Assembly (NCBI RefSeq): GCF_025963695.1
Contig: NZ_JAOQAH010000051.1
Span: forward strand, 1-55,353
Length of the DNA stretch: 55,353 bases
Reading direction: 5' to 3'
Source of the DNA: Segetibacter sp.
GTDB lineage: Bacteria; Bacteroidota; Bacteroidia; Chitinophagales; Chitinophagaceae
Under the pieces are notes generated by a model. It saw only the letters and a list, made by a program, of their open reading frames with translations. It was not told the DNA's origin and made no database searches. Positions 1-7,501 of this stretch are shown here, in pieces. The translations under genes were made by a program, and so were the position numbers. Every line of letters starts with the position of its first letter. The stretch's first letter is position 1.

Positions 1-540
1 GGTTACTTTTGCAGGAAAAGCATCTCCTGTCAGCAGCAGGGTTTGGCCCATTGGGTCAGCTTTGCCAAAATACTTTTTTGCAGCCGTTTCTGAGAATACA
101 ATACTAAACTGCTCTTTTAAAGCTGTAGTCGGATCTCCTTTTAATAGCTTAAAATCAAACACTTTAAAAAACGCAGAGTCTGCCCATGCAGTGTTTTCTT
201 CCTGAAATTTAATGTCTCCTTTTCTTACCAGCATATTGTCATTACCAAGCACCCGTACAAACGATTCTATTTCAGGAAACTCATCTTTTGCATTTGGGGC
301 CACTGCCCATGCAGGGCCTCCCGCATTAATTACCTCAGTAGGTGTTTTTATATCACTTACTACCCTGTAGATACGATCGGCTTTGGTATTAAATGAATCA
401 TAACTCAGTTCGAAGCCAACATATAGATAAATTAAAAAGCATGCAGTCATACCGACTGCTAACCCCATAATATTTATAAGCGAAAAGGCTTTGTGCCGCC
501 ACAGATTACGGAAAGCAATTTTAAAATAGTTTTTGATCAT
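1..540 (-). CDS. FtsX/MacB-type ABC transporter permease, partial (N-terminal 180 residues)
   Basis: The reading frame starts with ATG at 538-540 and runs open to the window edge, so the C-terminal three quarters are outside. The visible protein begins MIKNYFKIAFRNLWRHK, followed by a membrane segment at about residues 20-42, then a periplasmic MacB_PCD-like region (ADRIYRVV, KKYFGKADP). This is the same layout as the permease at 2056-4479, so the two are paralogues. The family forms the membrane half of MacB/LolCDE-like ABC machines that act on periplasmic substrates and do not pump across the inner membrane. It is the last visible leftward gene of the efflux operon, and probably shares the ATPase encoded at 4729-5406. 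The substrate cannot be told. Confidence 0.9.
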   Translation of the reverse strand, partial: MIKNYFKIAFRNLWRHKAFSLINIMGLAVGMTACFLIYLYVGFELSYDSFNTKADRIYRVVSDIKTPTEVINAGGPAWAVAPNAKDEFPEIESFVRVLGNDNMLVRKGDIKFQEENTAWADSAFFKVFDFKLLKGDPTTALKEQFSIVFSETAAKKYFGKADPMGQTLLLTGDAFPAKVT

Positions 541-594
541 ATGTTGTGTTTAAGAGTTGTTTTGCGACCCACATTTGTTTTTTATAGTGTCATC

Positions 595-617
595 GTTGCG
601 TCACATTACGTTCATCG
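595..617 (+). repeat. Intergenic repeat family, degenerate copy
   Basis: It matches the first half of the family consensus (GTTGCGTCACAT), then diverges into TACGTTCATCG, a tail also seen in the copy at 26508. It forms an inverted pair with 675-693, upstream of the partial permease. Confidence 0.55.
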
Positions 618-674
618 TGGTAACCGTTAGGCAGCTTTAGTTTCCCCTAAAACATGCTGCATGTTGATTTACAG

Positions 675-693
675 TATAAGTGTGCGACGCAAC
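675..693 (-). repeat. Intergenic repeat family copy
   Basis: Read on the minus strand it is GTTGCGTCGCACACTTATA, differing from the GCG-type consensus at one position. It lies between the permease relic and the partial permease, in inverted orientation to the copy at 595. Confidence 0.65.
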
Positions 694-784
694 CAAGGTT
701 ATATTCTTGTACGAAAGCCCACTTCATAAAAAAGTTCTTATTTTCTTAATCATCCCTAAAACATCGTATAAATACTGGTTCTGG

Positions 785-970
785 CTATTCGGTTCTCAAA
801 CTCTTCACAGGGTTTGCGATTGCTGCTTTTATTGCCTGGTAGCTAACAGTTACAATGGCAATGATTACCTATACCATTCCCGCCGGCGCAACACAATCTT
901 TTTTAGCATAGGTCATTTAATCAATAAGAAAGGAATATTGATACTTTCTACATCATCTTCTGGTGGGGCA
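785..970 (-). pseudogene. C-terminal relic of an FtsX-type permease
   Basis: From the stop at 785-787 the minus strand reads backwards into VTVSYQAIKAAIANPVKSL and RTE, which aligns with the C-terminus of the intact permease (VTISFQATKAAISNPVKSL, RSE). Upstream, an in-frame TAG at 869-871 interrupts the frame where the intact protein has a serine. Further up, in another frame, PEDDVESINIPF matches LEDFAYRINIPW of the intact protein. Nothing recognisable lies beyond about 970. This is the tail of a third permease gene, broken by a stop, at least one frameshift and loss of everything upstream. It marks where a gene of the same operon once ended, just before the start of the permease at 540. Confidence 0.75.
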
Positions 971-1374
971 AACGTGCAGCTGCTGACAAATGCAGGAGCT
1001 TTATTTGTCATTTATATCGTATAGACATTCCTTTCTCAGCTTATTGTTGAGCACACCTCATACAACGGAAATATAGGTTAGCGTTCCTTTAATTTTTGCT
1101 CCAATAGTATTAAAGGTTAATGACGGATGTTGCCGGTATATGATCAATGTTAATGGTTGAAAGGCGTCTTAAAATAATTCGTAAACAAACATGTCAGCCA
1201 CTCAATACTGATTGTTTTACTGGTCGTTTTTCGAACTTAGCTTTTTGGTTCTTCACTCTACATTGTTGTGTCACTGACTTGTACTTTTTGCTATATGAGC
1301 ATCAAAGTCTACTTCCAAATTGGTCATCCTAAAAACATATTTTGTAAATGTGGTGGTAATCTAATTATCGAAAG
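971..1374. other. Intergenic stretch without a supported gene
   Basis: Short ORFs here show no family features. The stretch probably contains decayed permease DNA. The only structured element is a repeat-family copy at 1265-1284, about 90 bp before the toxin-antitoxin remnant. Confidence 0.5.
1265..1284 (+). repeat. Intergenic repeat family copy (GTG type)
   Basis: It is GTTGTGTCACTGACTTGTAC, one mismatch from the copies at 7042, 30052 and 36403. It lies upstream of the toxin-antitoxin remnant. No inverted partner is seen within 200 bp. Confidence 0.75.
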
Positions 1375-1602
1375 ATGGAACGAATTGTAATAGAAGTAAA
1401 TGATGCTACGGCTAAAAAATGGCAGGATATTTCTCCTGAAATTAAGGGGCAGCTTGAGCGAAATATTGAAAAATAAATGGAAATTCTTTGCCGTGGCGTG
1501 AAAGAAGATGAGTTTATGGCCCTGCTTGATAAAATCAGTGATGAAGCAGTAAAAAACGGTCTTACAGAAGAAATTCTTGAAAAATTGCTGAATGAAAAAT
1601 AA
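1375..1602 (+). pseudogene. Antitoxin gene interrupted by an in-frame stop
   Basis: From ATG 1375 the frame encodes 33 residues (MERIVIEVNDATAKKWQDIS and onward) and stops at TAA 1474-1476. An ATG follows at once in the same frame and encodes 41 more residues up to TAA 1600-1602. Joined, the two parts give a 75-codon product. Its size, its EVND...AKKW start and its EEILEKLLNE end are typical of small Bacteroidota antitoxins paired with PIN toxins. The last codons overlap the toxin start at 1592 by 11 bp, the usual translational coupling in such pairs. The likely reading is a nonsense mutation in a formerly intact antitoxin. Re-initiation at 1477 could still give the C-terminal, toxin-binding part. 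A sequencing error is possible. Confidence 0.7.
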
Positions 1603-2002
1603 CCTGGTTGTTATTAATGCCAATACATTAATCAGTGCTTTTTTATTCAAATATTCTAACCCAAGAAAAGCGTTTGAAAAGGCTATTAAAAAAGCAAAAG
1701 TTTCTGCAAGCCTTAACACGTATGATGAATTCAGTGAAGTTTTATTACGCCCAAAGTTTGATAAATATATTTCTGCCGAAGCAAAATTATTAGCATTAAA
1801 GTATTTTAGAGAACTAGCAATCTTTGCTGAAATATCAGAAACGGTTGCAGTTTGCTGCGATCCAAAAGACAAGAAATTTCTTGAGCCAGCCACTTCTGCA
1901 AATGCCTCTTGCATTATTAGCGGCGATAAGGATCTACTCGTACTGCATCCGTTTAAAGGCATTCCCATTTTTAACGCAATTGATTTTATTAATAATTTTT
2001 AA
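1592..2002 (+). CDS. PIN-domain protein (VapC-like toxin), catalytic residue changed
   Basis: The 136-residue protein has the PIN-domain layout of the PIN_3 type: a hydrophobic first strand (NLVVINANTLISAFLF), a central helix with E46 and E49, then D89-P-K-D92, KKFLE and an ISGDKDLL motif with D111. These proteins are Mg-dependent ribonucleases of toxin-antitoxin modules. The first strand normally ends in an aspartate (V-I-D-T-N), but here it reads V-I-N9-A-N, so one of the metal-binding acids is lost. The residue before the last strand, commonly Asp, is Ser105. Together with the interrupted antitoxin this suggests an inactive or weakened toxin. It lies on the plus strand between leftward permease genes, a common landing place for such modules. 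Confidence 0.8.
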   Translation: MKNNLVVINANTLISAFLFKYSNPRKAFEKAIKKAKVSASLNTYDEFSEVLLRPKFDKYISAEAKLLALKYFRELAIFAEISETVAVCCDPKDKKFLEPATSANASCIISGDKDLLVLHPFKGIPIFNAIDFINNF

Positions 2003-2055
2003 CGGTCAATTTTAATATTTCCAGCAAATCTGTTGCAATTCAAAAAATCCCGGTT

Positions 2056-4479
2056 CTATTCGCTTCTCAAGCTTTTTACAGGATTTGAAATAGCTGCTTT
2101 TGTCGCCTGGAAACTAATGGTAACAAATGCGATCACTGCCGACAGAATAGCCGCAACTATAAATACCCACCAGGGAATATTAATACGGTAAGCAAAGTCT
2201 TCAAGCCATTGATGCATGGCATAGTAGGCCACGGGAAAGGCAATAATTGCTGCTACCAGCACCAGTTTTAAAAAATCTTTTGACAGTAAAGCGACTATGC
2301 TGCCTATGCTTGCACCTAATACTTTTCTGATGCCTATTTCTTTTACCCGTTGGGTAATGGCAAAAGCTGATAAACCAAACAAGCCAAGACATGCAATGAA
2401 AATAGCTATGGCGGCAAACACGGTAAAGATGGTTCCCTGCTTCAACTCTGCTTCATATAATTTGCCGAAATTCTCATCAAGGAAGGTGTATTGAAAAGGA
2501 ACTTCAGGCAAATATTTTTTCCAGATTTGCTCGATGTAAGCTACACTTGAACTGATGTTTTGACCAGTTAACTTTATAGACAATCGGCCGTAATTAGGTA
2601 CTGCAGGATGGAAGAGCACAAGAGGAACGATCTTTTGATGAAGCGACTCAAAATGAATGTCCTTCATCACGCCAATTACCTCTCCATTTATGTTGCCATA
2701 CCTGAAAGGCCTGCCAATAATATCGTGAGGATTTTTAATGCCTAGCGAAGCCAGGGAGGCTTCATTCAAGATAAAAGAACCGGTATCATTTGTGTATGCA
2801 CGCGAGAAATTTCTTCCGGCAGCCATTTTTATTCCGTAAGCCGGTATAAAGTCAGCATCTACAGCCAGGTTTTTAATTGTTGTCGTCACCGGCATCATAG
2901 AGTCTCCAACGGCTGCAGACGCATCGCGCGAATCTAGCAACCGACCCGAAGGTATGCGTGAAGAACGGGCAGCTTCTTTGATTGCAGGATTTTGTAATAA
3001 ATCGTTTCTAAAGCTTTCGAATGAGTCGTTCAACAACGGGTTACTTCTCATCGTTATCATGTAGTTTTTATTGTAACCCAAATTTTTTTGTTGCATGTAC
3101 TTCAATTGTTTAAAAACAATAGCAGTACTAATGATCAAAATAATGGAGATGGAAAATTGTGTAACAACCAATACTTTTCTAAAAGAAATATTAGCCGAAC
3201 CAACTTTAAATAAGCCTTTTAAAACCTGGATTGGTTTAAAAGATGACATGAACAAAGCAGGGTAAATGCCGGATAGAATTCCTACGATAAAAGGTACGAG
3301 CGTTAACGGTACGAGCACCTGCCATTTTAGTAACATGCTCAACGATAACTCCTGGCCGGATAAAGCATCTAGTGCCGGCATGGCAAGTCTTGCAAGAACC
3401 AACGCGAGTATAAGCGCCACCCATGTAAGCAGAACTGACTCAAAAAGAAATTGGGCTATTAATTCACGCTTTTGTGCACCTACTACTTTTCTAACCCCGA
3501 TTTCCCTGGCCCTTAATGCTGATCGGGCAGTAGAAAGGTTCATATAATTAATGCAGGCAATCAACAGAATAAATAAAGCGATAACAGAAAAAATGTACAC
3601 CCGTTTCATATCTCCGTTCTGCTCAAGCTCAGAGTCAAGATGAGAGTTTAAATGGATGTCAGTAAGCTTTTGAAGAGCAAGCGCAGTACCGGCTGACGTT
3701 TTTTGTTTCCCATTATTATCCATTGGCATCACCTTATCAATAAAAGCAGGAAACTGTGCTTCCATGCTTTTTGTATTGTAATTTTCGGGAAGCAGCAAAT
3801 AGGTGTAGAAAGAGTTGTTACCAAAGTTGGTTTGTAAGTTTCTTTCTCCGTAAATGGCGGTGTCTTTTAAAGTGCTGAAGGATAATAGATGATCCGCATG
3901 CCAGTGACTGTTGGATGGAAGTTTTTCAAAGATGCCTGTTACCTTAAACTGGAATTGCTTATCAAGCCCGATAACTTTATTGATTGGATCTTCGTTTCCG
4001 AAATATTTTTTGGCAACATCAGGAGTAAGCATGATGCTGAAAGGATCCAACAATGCTTTTGCCGGATTGCCTCTTAATACTTTAATATTAAAGAATGAAA
4101 ACACATTTTCATCCGCATACATTCCATTGTTCTCGTTAAATATCTTGTCTTCGTATTTAAAAGTGCTGGTACCGTCAGGTAGTAAACGGGTAACTTTTTC
4201 AATATCAGGAAAGTCATTTTTTAAAAGCGGACCGAAAGGCGGAGCGACTGCACCAAGATTTAAGGAAACATCTCCGGATGGCCCAAACCACGAGCGTGTT
4301 ACCCGGTAAATTCTGTCCGCTTTATCATTGTACTTGTCGAAACTTATTTCATTTAAAATATATGTTAGTATCAACAGGCAGCAGGCGAGGCCGACTGTTA
4401 GCCCAAACAAATTAATAGCTGATATAAACTTGTGTTTCAACAAGTTTCTAAAAGCTATTTTAAAATAATTACGGATCAT
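2056..4479 (-). CDS. FtsX/MacB-type ABC transporter permease
   Basis: This complete 807-residue protein has the duplicated layout of Bacteroidota FtsX permeases. It begins MIRNYFKIAFRNLLKHK, with a first membrane helix at about 20-42 and a MacB periplasmic domain at about 50-240. A three-helix FtsX domain follows at about 290-410 (EIGVRKVVGAQKRELIAQF). A second helix and periplasmic domain fill about 430-650, and a second FtsX domain about 690-800 (EIGIRKVLGASIGSIVALL). The paired E-I-G-[IV]-R-K-V motifs are the cytoplasmic coupling helices that contact the ATPase. It lies 250 bp downstream of the ATPase gene in the same direction, and probably forms an inner-membrane pump with that ATPase and the fusion protein at 5708-6973. 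The substrate is unknown. Confidence 0.95.
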   Translation of the reverse strand: MIRNYFKIAFRNLLKHKFISAINLFGLTVGLACCLLILTYILNEISFDKYNDKADRIYRVTRSWFGPSGDVSLNLGAVAPPFGPLLKNDFPDIEKVTRLLPDGTSTFKYEDKIFNENNGMYADENVFSFFNIKVLRGNPAKALLDPFSIMLTPDVAKKYFGNEDPINKVIGLDKQFQFKVTGIFEKLPSNSHWHADHLLSFSTLKDTAIYGERNLQTNFGNNSFYTYLLLPENYNTKSMEAQFPAFIDKVMPMDNNGKQKTSAGTALALQKLTDIHLNSHLDSELEQNGDMKRVYIFSVIALFILLIACINYMNLSTARSALRAREIGVRKVVGAQKRELIAQFLFESVLLTWVALILALVLARLAMPALDALSGQELSLSMLLKWQVLVPLTLVPFIVGILSGIYPALFMSSFKPIQVLKGLFKVGSANISFRKVLVVTQFSISIILIISTAIVFKQLKYMQQKNLGYNKNYMITMRSNPLLNDSFESFRNDLLQNPAIKEAARSSRIPSGRLLDSRDASAAVGDSMMPVTTTIKNLAVDADFIPAYGIKMAAGRNFSRAYTNDTGSFILNEASLASLGIKNPHDIIGRPFRYGNINGEVIGVMKDIHFESLHQKIVPLVLFHPAVPNYGRLSIKLTGQNISSSVAYIEQIWKKYLPEVPFQYTFLDENFGKLYEAELKQGTIFTVFAAIAIFIACLGLFGLSAFAITQRVKEIGIRKVLGASIGSIVALLSKDFLKLVLVAAIIAFPVAYYAMHQWLEDFAYRINIPWWVFIVAAILSAVIAFVTISFQATKAAISNPVKSLRSE

Positions 4480-4599
4480 AATCGATGTTTTAACCTTTCC
4501 CTCCTCATCTGGTTACGGAAAGGAGGGGCTTTTAGAAAAAGCTTGATGAGGCACTTTTGGTGCTGTAACGTTTGCTGTGCGCTGCTCTAAGTTGTAACG

Positions 4600-4619
4600 G
4601 TACAAGTGTGCGACGCAAC
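4600..4619 (-). repeat. Intergenic repeat family copy (GCG type)
   Basis: Read on the minus strand it is GTTGCGTCGCACACTTGTAC. It lies in the 249-bp gap between the ATPase and permease genes, inside what is otherwise an operon. Confidence 0.75.
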
Positions 4620-4728
4620 GAATGCGTAATAATGATTCAGTTGCCAGGTACAAAAAAAGATCTCTTGTTCTTAATGACTTATTAACAGAAGACCAATGAC
4701 TTGTTTCATTCTCCCCTTCGGGCCGGCG

Positions 4729-5406
4729 TTACACCATGATGTTTTCCAACACAGTTTGCCCATCCAACATGCGGATAATGCGATGGCTATAACGGGCATC
4801 GTGCTCCGAGTGCGTAACCATTACTATCGTGGTTCCGTGTTCGTTAAGGTCTGTAAGCAATTGCATTACTTCGTTACCATTAGATGAGTCAAGGTTACCT
4901 GTAGGCTCATCGGCAAGTATCAGTTTCGGGTTATTTACAACCGCCCTTGCTACCGCAACACGCTGTTGTTGTCCGCCCGATAACTGCTGAGGATAGTGGT
5001 TGCGACGGTGCATGATCTGCATCTTATCTAACACAGCTTCCACACGCTGTTTTCTCTCAGGCGCTTTTATGCCCAGGTAAATCAAAGGAAGTTCAACGTT
5101 TTCGAAAACTGTCAGCTCGTCAATCAGGTTAAAACTTTGAAACACGAAACCGATATTGCGTTTGCGCAATTCAGCGCGTTTACGCTCGTTGAACTTTGCC
5201 ACTTCTATTCCATTAAAAAGAAAGCTGCCATCATCAGGATCATCTAATAATCCAAGTATATTAAGCAAGGTAGATTTGCCGCAGCCTGAAGGTCCCATCA
5301 CAGCCACAAATTCGCCTTCCTTTACTTCAAAAGTTAGTTTATTAAGGGCCACCGTTTCAACGTTTTCGGTACGGTATACTTTTTCAAGTTGCTTAATCCT
5401 TATCAT
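4729..5406 (-). CDS. ABC transporter ATP-binding protein (MacB/LolD type)
   Basis: This 225-residue cytoplasmic ATPase has all nucleotide-binding motifs: Walker A GPSGCGKS at 38-45, a Q-loop in GFVFQSFNLI, the signature LSGGQQQR, Walker B LILADEPTGNLDS and a switch histidine in VMVTHSEHDA. The FNLIDELTVFENVELPL stretch is characteristic of the MacB/LolD/FtsE subfamily, which energises FtsX-type permeases. It lies downstream of the membrane fusion protein gene and upstream of the permeases, in the same direction. Only one ATPase is seen for several permeases, so it probably serves more than one of them. Confidence 0.96.
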   Translation of the reverse strand: MIRIKQLEKVYRTENVETVALNKLTFEVKEGEFVAVMGPSGCGKSTLLNILGLLDDPDDGSFLFNGIEVAKFNERKRAELRKRNIGFVFQSFNLIDELTVFENVELPLIYLGIKAPERKQRVEAVLDKMQIMHRRNHYPQQLSGGQQQRVAVARAVVNNPKLILADEPTGNLDSSNGNEVMQLLTDLNEHGTTIVMVTHSEHDARYSHRIIRMLDGQTVLENIMV

Positions 5407-5439
5407 ATTTTTTGTGGTTTGAGTTGTACTGGTTTTGGT

Positions 5440-5640
5440 TTAACGAAATCTAAATGCAAGTATATCGAGTGGATGAATTTGAAATTCGACCTCCTTTTGG
5501 GTTTGTATTTCATACGTGGCAGAAACGTACGTTTTGCTGATATTTGGGGCTTTTACCAGGCAAATGCAACTGTTAGGAGTGGCAGAACTAAAGCCAAATA
5601 ATAATACAGCAAGTAGCAAATTTGTAAACAGCTTTTTCAT
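5440..5640 (-). CDS. Small predicted exported protein in the efflux operon
   Basis: From ATG 5638-5640 the frame gives 66 residues with a classic signal peptide (MKKLFTNLLLAVLLFGFSS). A short mature part follows with two close cysteines (NSCICLV) and no known domain. A longer in-frame start at 5700 would put a charged stretch before the signal, so 5640 is preferred. The gene fills the gap between the fusion protein (67 bp upstream) and the ATPase (33 bp downstream) on the same strand, which supports it being real. It may be a periplasmic accessory of the pump, but no family is recognised. Confidence 0.45.
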   Translation of the reverse strand: MKKLFTNLLLAVLLFGFSSATPNSCICLVKAPNISKTYVSATYEIQTQKEVEFQIHPLDILAFRFR

Positions 5641-5707
5641 GATGTTGTGTGGTATTGTACCCCTTGTAAGAGTTTGATTTTTAGTTTTGGTTTTCCTCAA
5701 GGTTGCT

Positions 5708-6973
5708 TTATTGCGGGTTACCAGCCTTTAAAATCAGTTCCTGCATGTTTCCGTAATTCTCGTAGCTGGATGTTATTACTTTATCTCCCGGCTTTAATCC
5801 TTGTAAAACTTCATAGTAATCCGGGTTTTGTCTTCCCAGCTGTACATCAATCTTGTAAGCCACGTTGCCATTTTCTGATACTTTAAATATCCAGTTGCCC
5901 CCGGTTTGTTGAAAGAAACCTCCCTTAGCAAGTAGTATTGCCTGTGTTTCGTCTCCAAGTGCAAGCCTGATTTGCAGGGTTTGTCCGCGGCGTATTCCCT
6001 GTGGAACAGCTTCGGTAAATTCCATATCTACCTGAAAGCGACCGTTGGTAACCTGCGTATAAACCTTTTTTATTTTCAGCTTATATGTTTTGTCCGACAA
6101 GGTAAAATCGCCCATTAAGCCAGGAAATATTCTTGAGATATAATGTTCGTCAATATCAGCTCTCACTTTAAAGCCACTCGTAACGTCCAATTGACCAAGT
6201 CGTTCACCTTTGTTTTTATTCTGACCAATTTCCGCATCCAATGAAGTTAATTGTCCATCTACCGGGGCGCGAACAATTAGGTCGCCTACTTTTTTACGCA
6301 TTACATTCAGCGCATTTTGAGATCCCTCGTACGATTGCCTCGCTTGTGTTAACTGTTGCAGGTTCGATGAAGAGTCTTGCTTAAGAATAGTCATCGTCAG
6401 GCTTTTCTTCTGAGTGTAATAATTATAGTTATTTTCTGCTTGCTTAAATTCCTGCAGCCCAATAGCCTTTTGTTCGTACAGGTGTTTGTTCAGCCTGTAT
6501 ACGCGTTCTGCCTCCTTCAACTGGCTTTCCACATCTGTCATCTGGTTCAGTTTATTCACTGTGTTTTGCTGTGCCGCATTTCTCGAAATTTGCATTTGAG
6601 TAAGCAGGTTGTACACGTTCGTTTGCTGCGTTACAAGGCCGAGTTGAAGGTCAGTATTTGAAAGGCGTAAAATGGGCTGGCCTTTCTTCATTTCTGTACC
6701 ATCGTCCACATATTTTTCTTCCACCCGTCCGCCTTCCATAGCATCAAGGTAAATTGTTGTAACAGGCAACACAATTCCGTTTACGGGTATAAACTCCTGG
6801 AAAGAACCTTTTTTAATTTCAGAAATGGAGATTCTTTCTGTATCTACGTTTAACCTGCTTTTGCCCGATGTGAAATATAAACTTGCTGCTATCAATCCGC
6901 ACACTGCCACAATACCTGCGATTGTTAGAATTCTTTTAGTTCCCCACTTTTTTTTCTTAATAATTCTATCCAC
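5708..6973 (-). CDS. HlyD/MacA-family membrane fusion protein
   Basis: The 421-residue periplasmic adaptor has a Lys-rich cytoplasmic start (KKKKWGTKR) and one membrane anchor at about residues 16-34. A split lipoyl-like domain is interrupted by a coiled coil (about 105-215: LKEAERVYRLNKHLYEQKAI), followed by a beta-barrel and a membrane-proximal domain. GDLIVRAPVDGQLTSLDAEIG is the typical second lipoyl half. Such proteins bridge an ABC permease to an outer-membrane channel. No TolC homologue is visible in the window. The start codon is GTG at 6971-6973; no ATG lies nearby in frame. It is the first gene of the leftward operon and divergent from the response regulator at 7502. Confidence 0.95.
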   Translation of the reverse strand: MDRIIKKKKWGTKRILTIAGIVAVCGLIAASLYFTSGKSRLNVDTERISISEIKKGSFQEFIPVNGIVLPVTTIYLDAMEGGRVEEKYVDDGTEMKKGQPILRLSNTDLQLGLVTQQTNVYNLLTQMQISRNAAQQNTVNKLNQMTDVESQLKEAERVYRLNKHLYEQKAIGLQEFKQAENNYNYYTQKKSLTMTILKQDSSSNLQQLTQARQSYEGSQNALNVMRKKVGDLIVRAPVDGQLTSLDAEIGQNKNKGERLGQLDVTSGFKVRADIDEHYISRIFPGLMGDFTLSDKTYKLKIKKVYTQVTNGRFQVDMEFTEAVPQGIRRGQTLQIRLALGDETQAILLAKGGFFQQTGGNWIFKVSENGNVAYKIDVQLGRQNPDYYEVLQGLKPGDKVITSSYENYGNMQELILKAGNPQ

Positions 6974-7041
6974 TTTCTCGATTATTTTTTAGTTAGTACG
7001 ATCGTTATTGTTTGCCAACACTTGTTCTTTACGCGGCCGCC

Positions 7042-7061
7042 GTTGTGTCACTCACTTGTAC
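7042..7061 (+). repeat. Intergenic repeat family copy (GTG type)
   Basis: This is an exact GTTGTGTCACTCACTTGTAC copy, in the region between the divergent efflux operon and two-component genes. Confidence 0.8.
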
Positions 7062-7136
7062 TAAATTTCTTTATGCGCCTTTTACATTGCCGGCCTCTTC
7101 CGTTTGCCTGTACAAAAACTCCTGATTGCATATACT

Positions 7137-7151
7137 CTGCAATAGCGTGCC
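7137..7151 (-). promoter_or_regulatory. Sigma-54-like -24/-12 element with short spacer (candidate)
   Basis: The minus strand reads CGGCACG-CTA-TTGCA. This fits the -24 (TGGCACG) and -12 (TTGCA) boxes except that GG and GC are 9 instead of 10 bp apart. It points towards the membrane fusion gene 164 bp away and lies beside the gene for a sigma-54 activator. The short spacer makes activity doubtful. Confidence 0.25.
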
Positions 7152-7501
7152 GATTCCGTAACTGTCTGATATTCACCTTGCTTCAAATCTTTTGTCAACC
7201 ATCTTATGTACGCTTGTGTTACAATAAGTGTTCGCTTTTGATACACCCCTTCAGACTTTGTTTTAGGTAGTTATTTAGTTATTACTGTCTTAAGTATGTG
7301 GTATGTTAGTAGTACCGCCTAACGCCATTGCAGCAGAAAGCGTTGAAGTTTAAAATAAAGTCGAAAGGGATTTTAAAATGGCGCTGCCGGGTTAATCATG
7401 GTGCTCTATAATCGTTGGAAGCTTTCAACATTTCACCTATTATAATTTGTTAGTAATGAAAAGGTTATTTAATAAAATTTAAGAAAAATCCTATCGAATT
7501 T

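Larger units (their letters stand above)
6974..7501. other. Divergent regulatory region between efflux operon and two-component system
   Basis: The 528 bp contain no supported gene. They hold a perfect repeat-family copy (7042-7061) and, on the minus strand, a sigma-54-like sequence (7137-7151). The last 100 bp before the regulator gene are very AT-rich. Confidence 0.6.

Noticed and set aside
680..1024. A 114-codon plus-strand frame
   Set aside because: It overlaps the permease relic on the other strand, has Cys/Phe/Tyr-rich random composition and no family features.
1324..1968. A 214-codon minus-strand frame
   Set aside because: It is the shadow of the antitoxin and PIN genes, which carry clear motifs on the plus strand.
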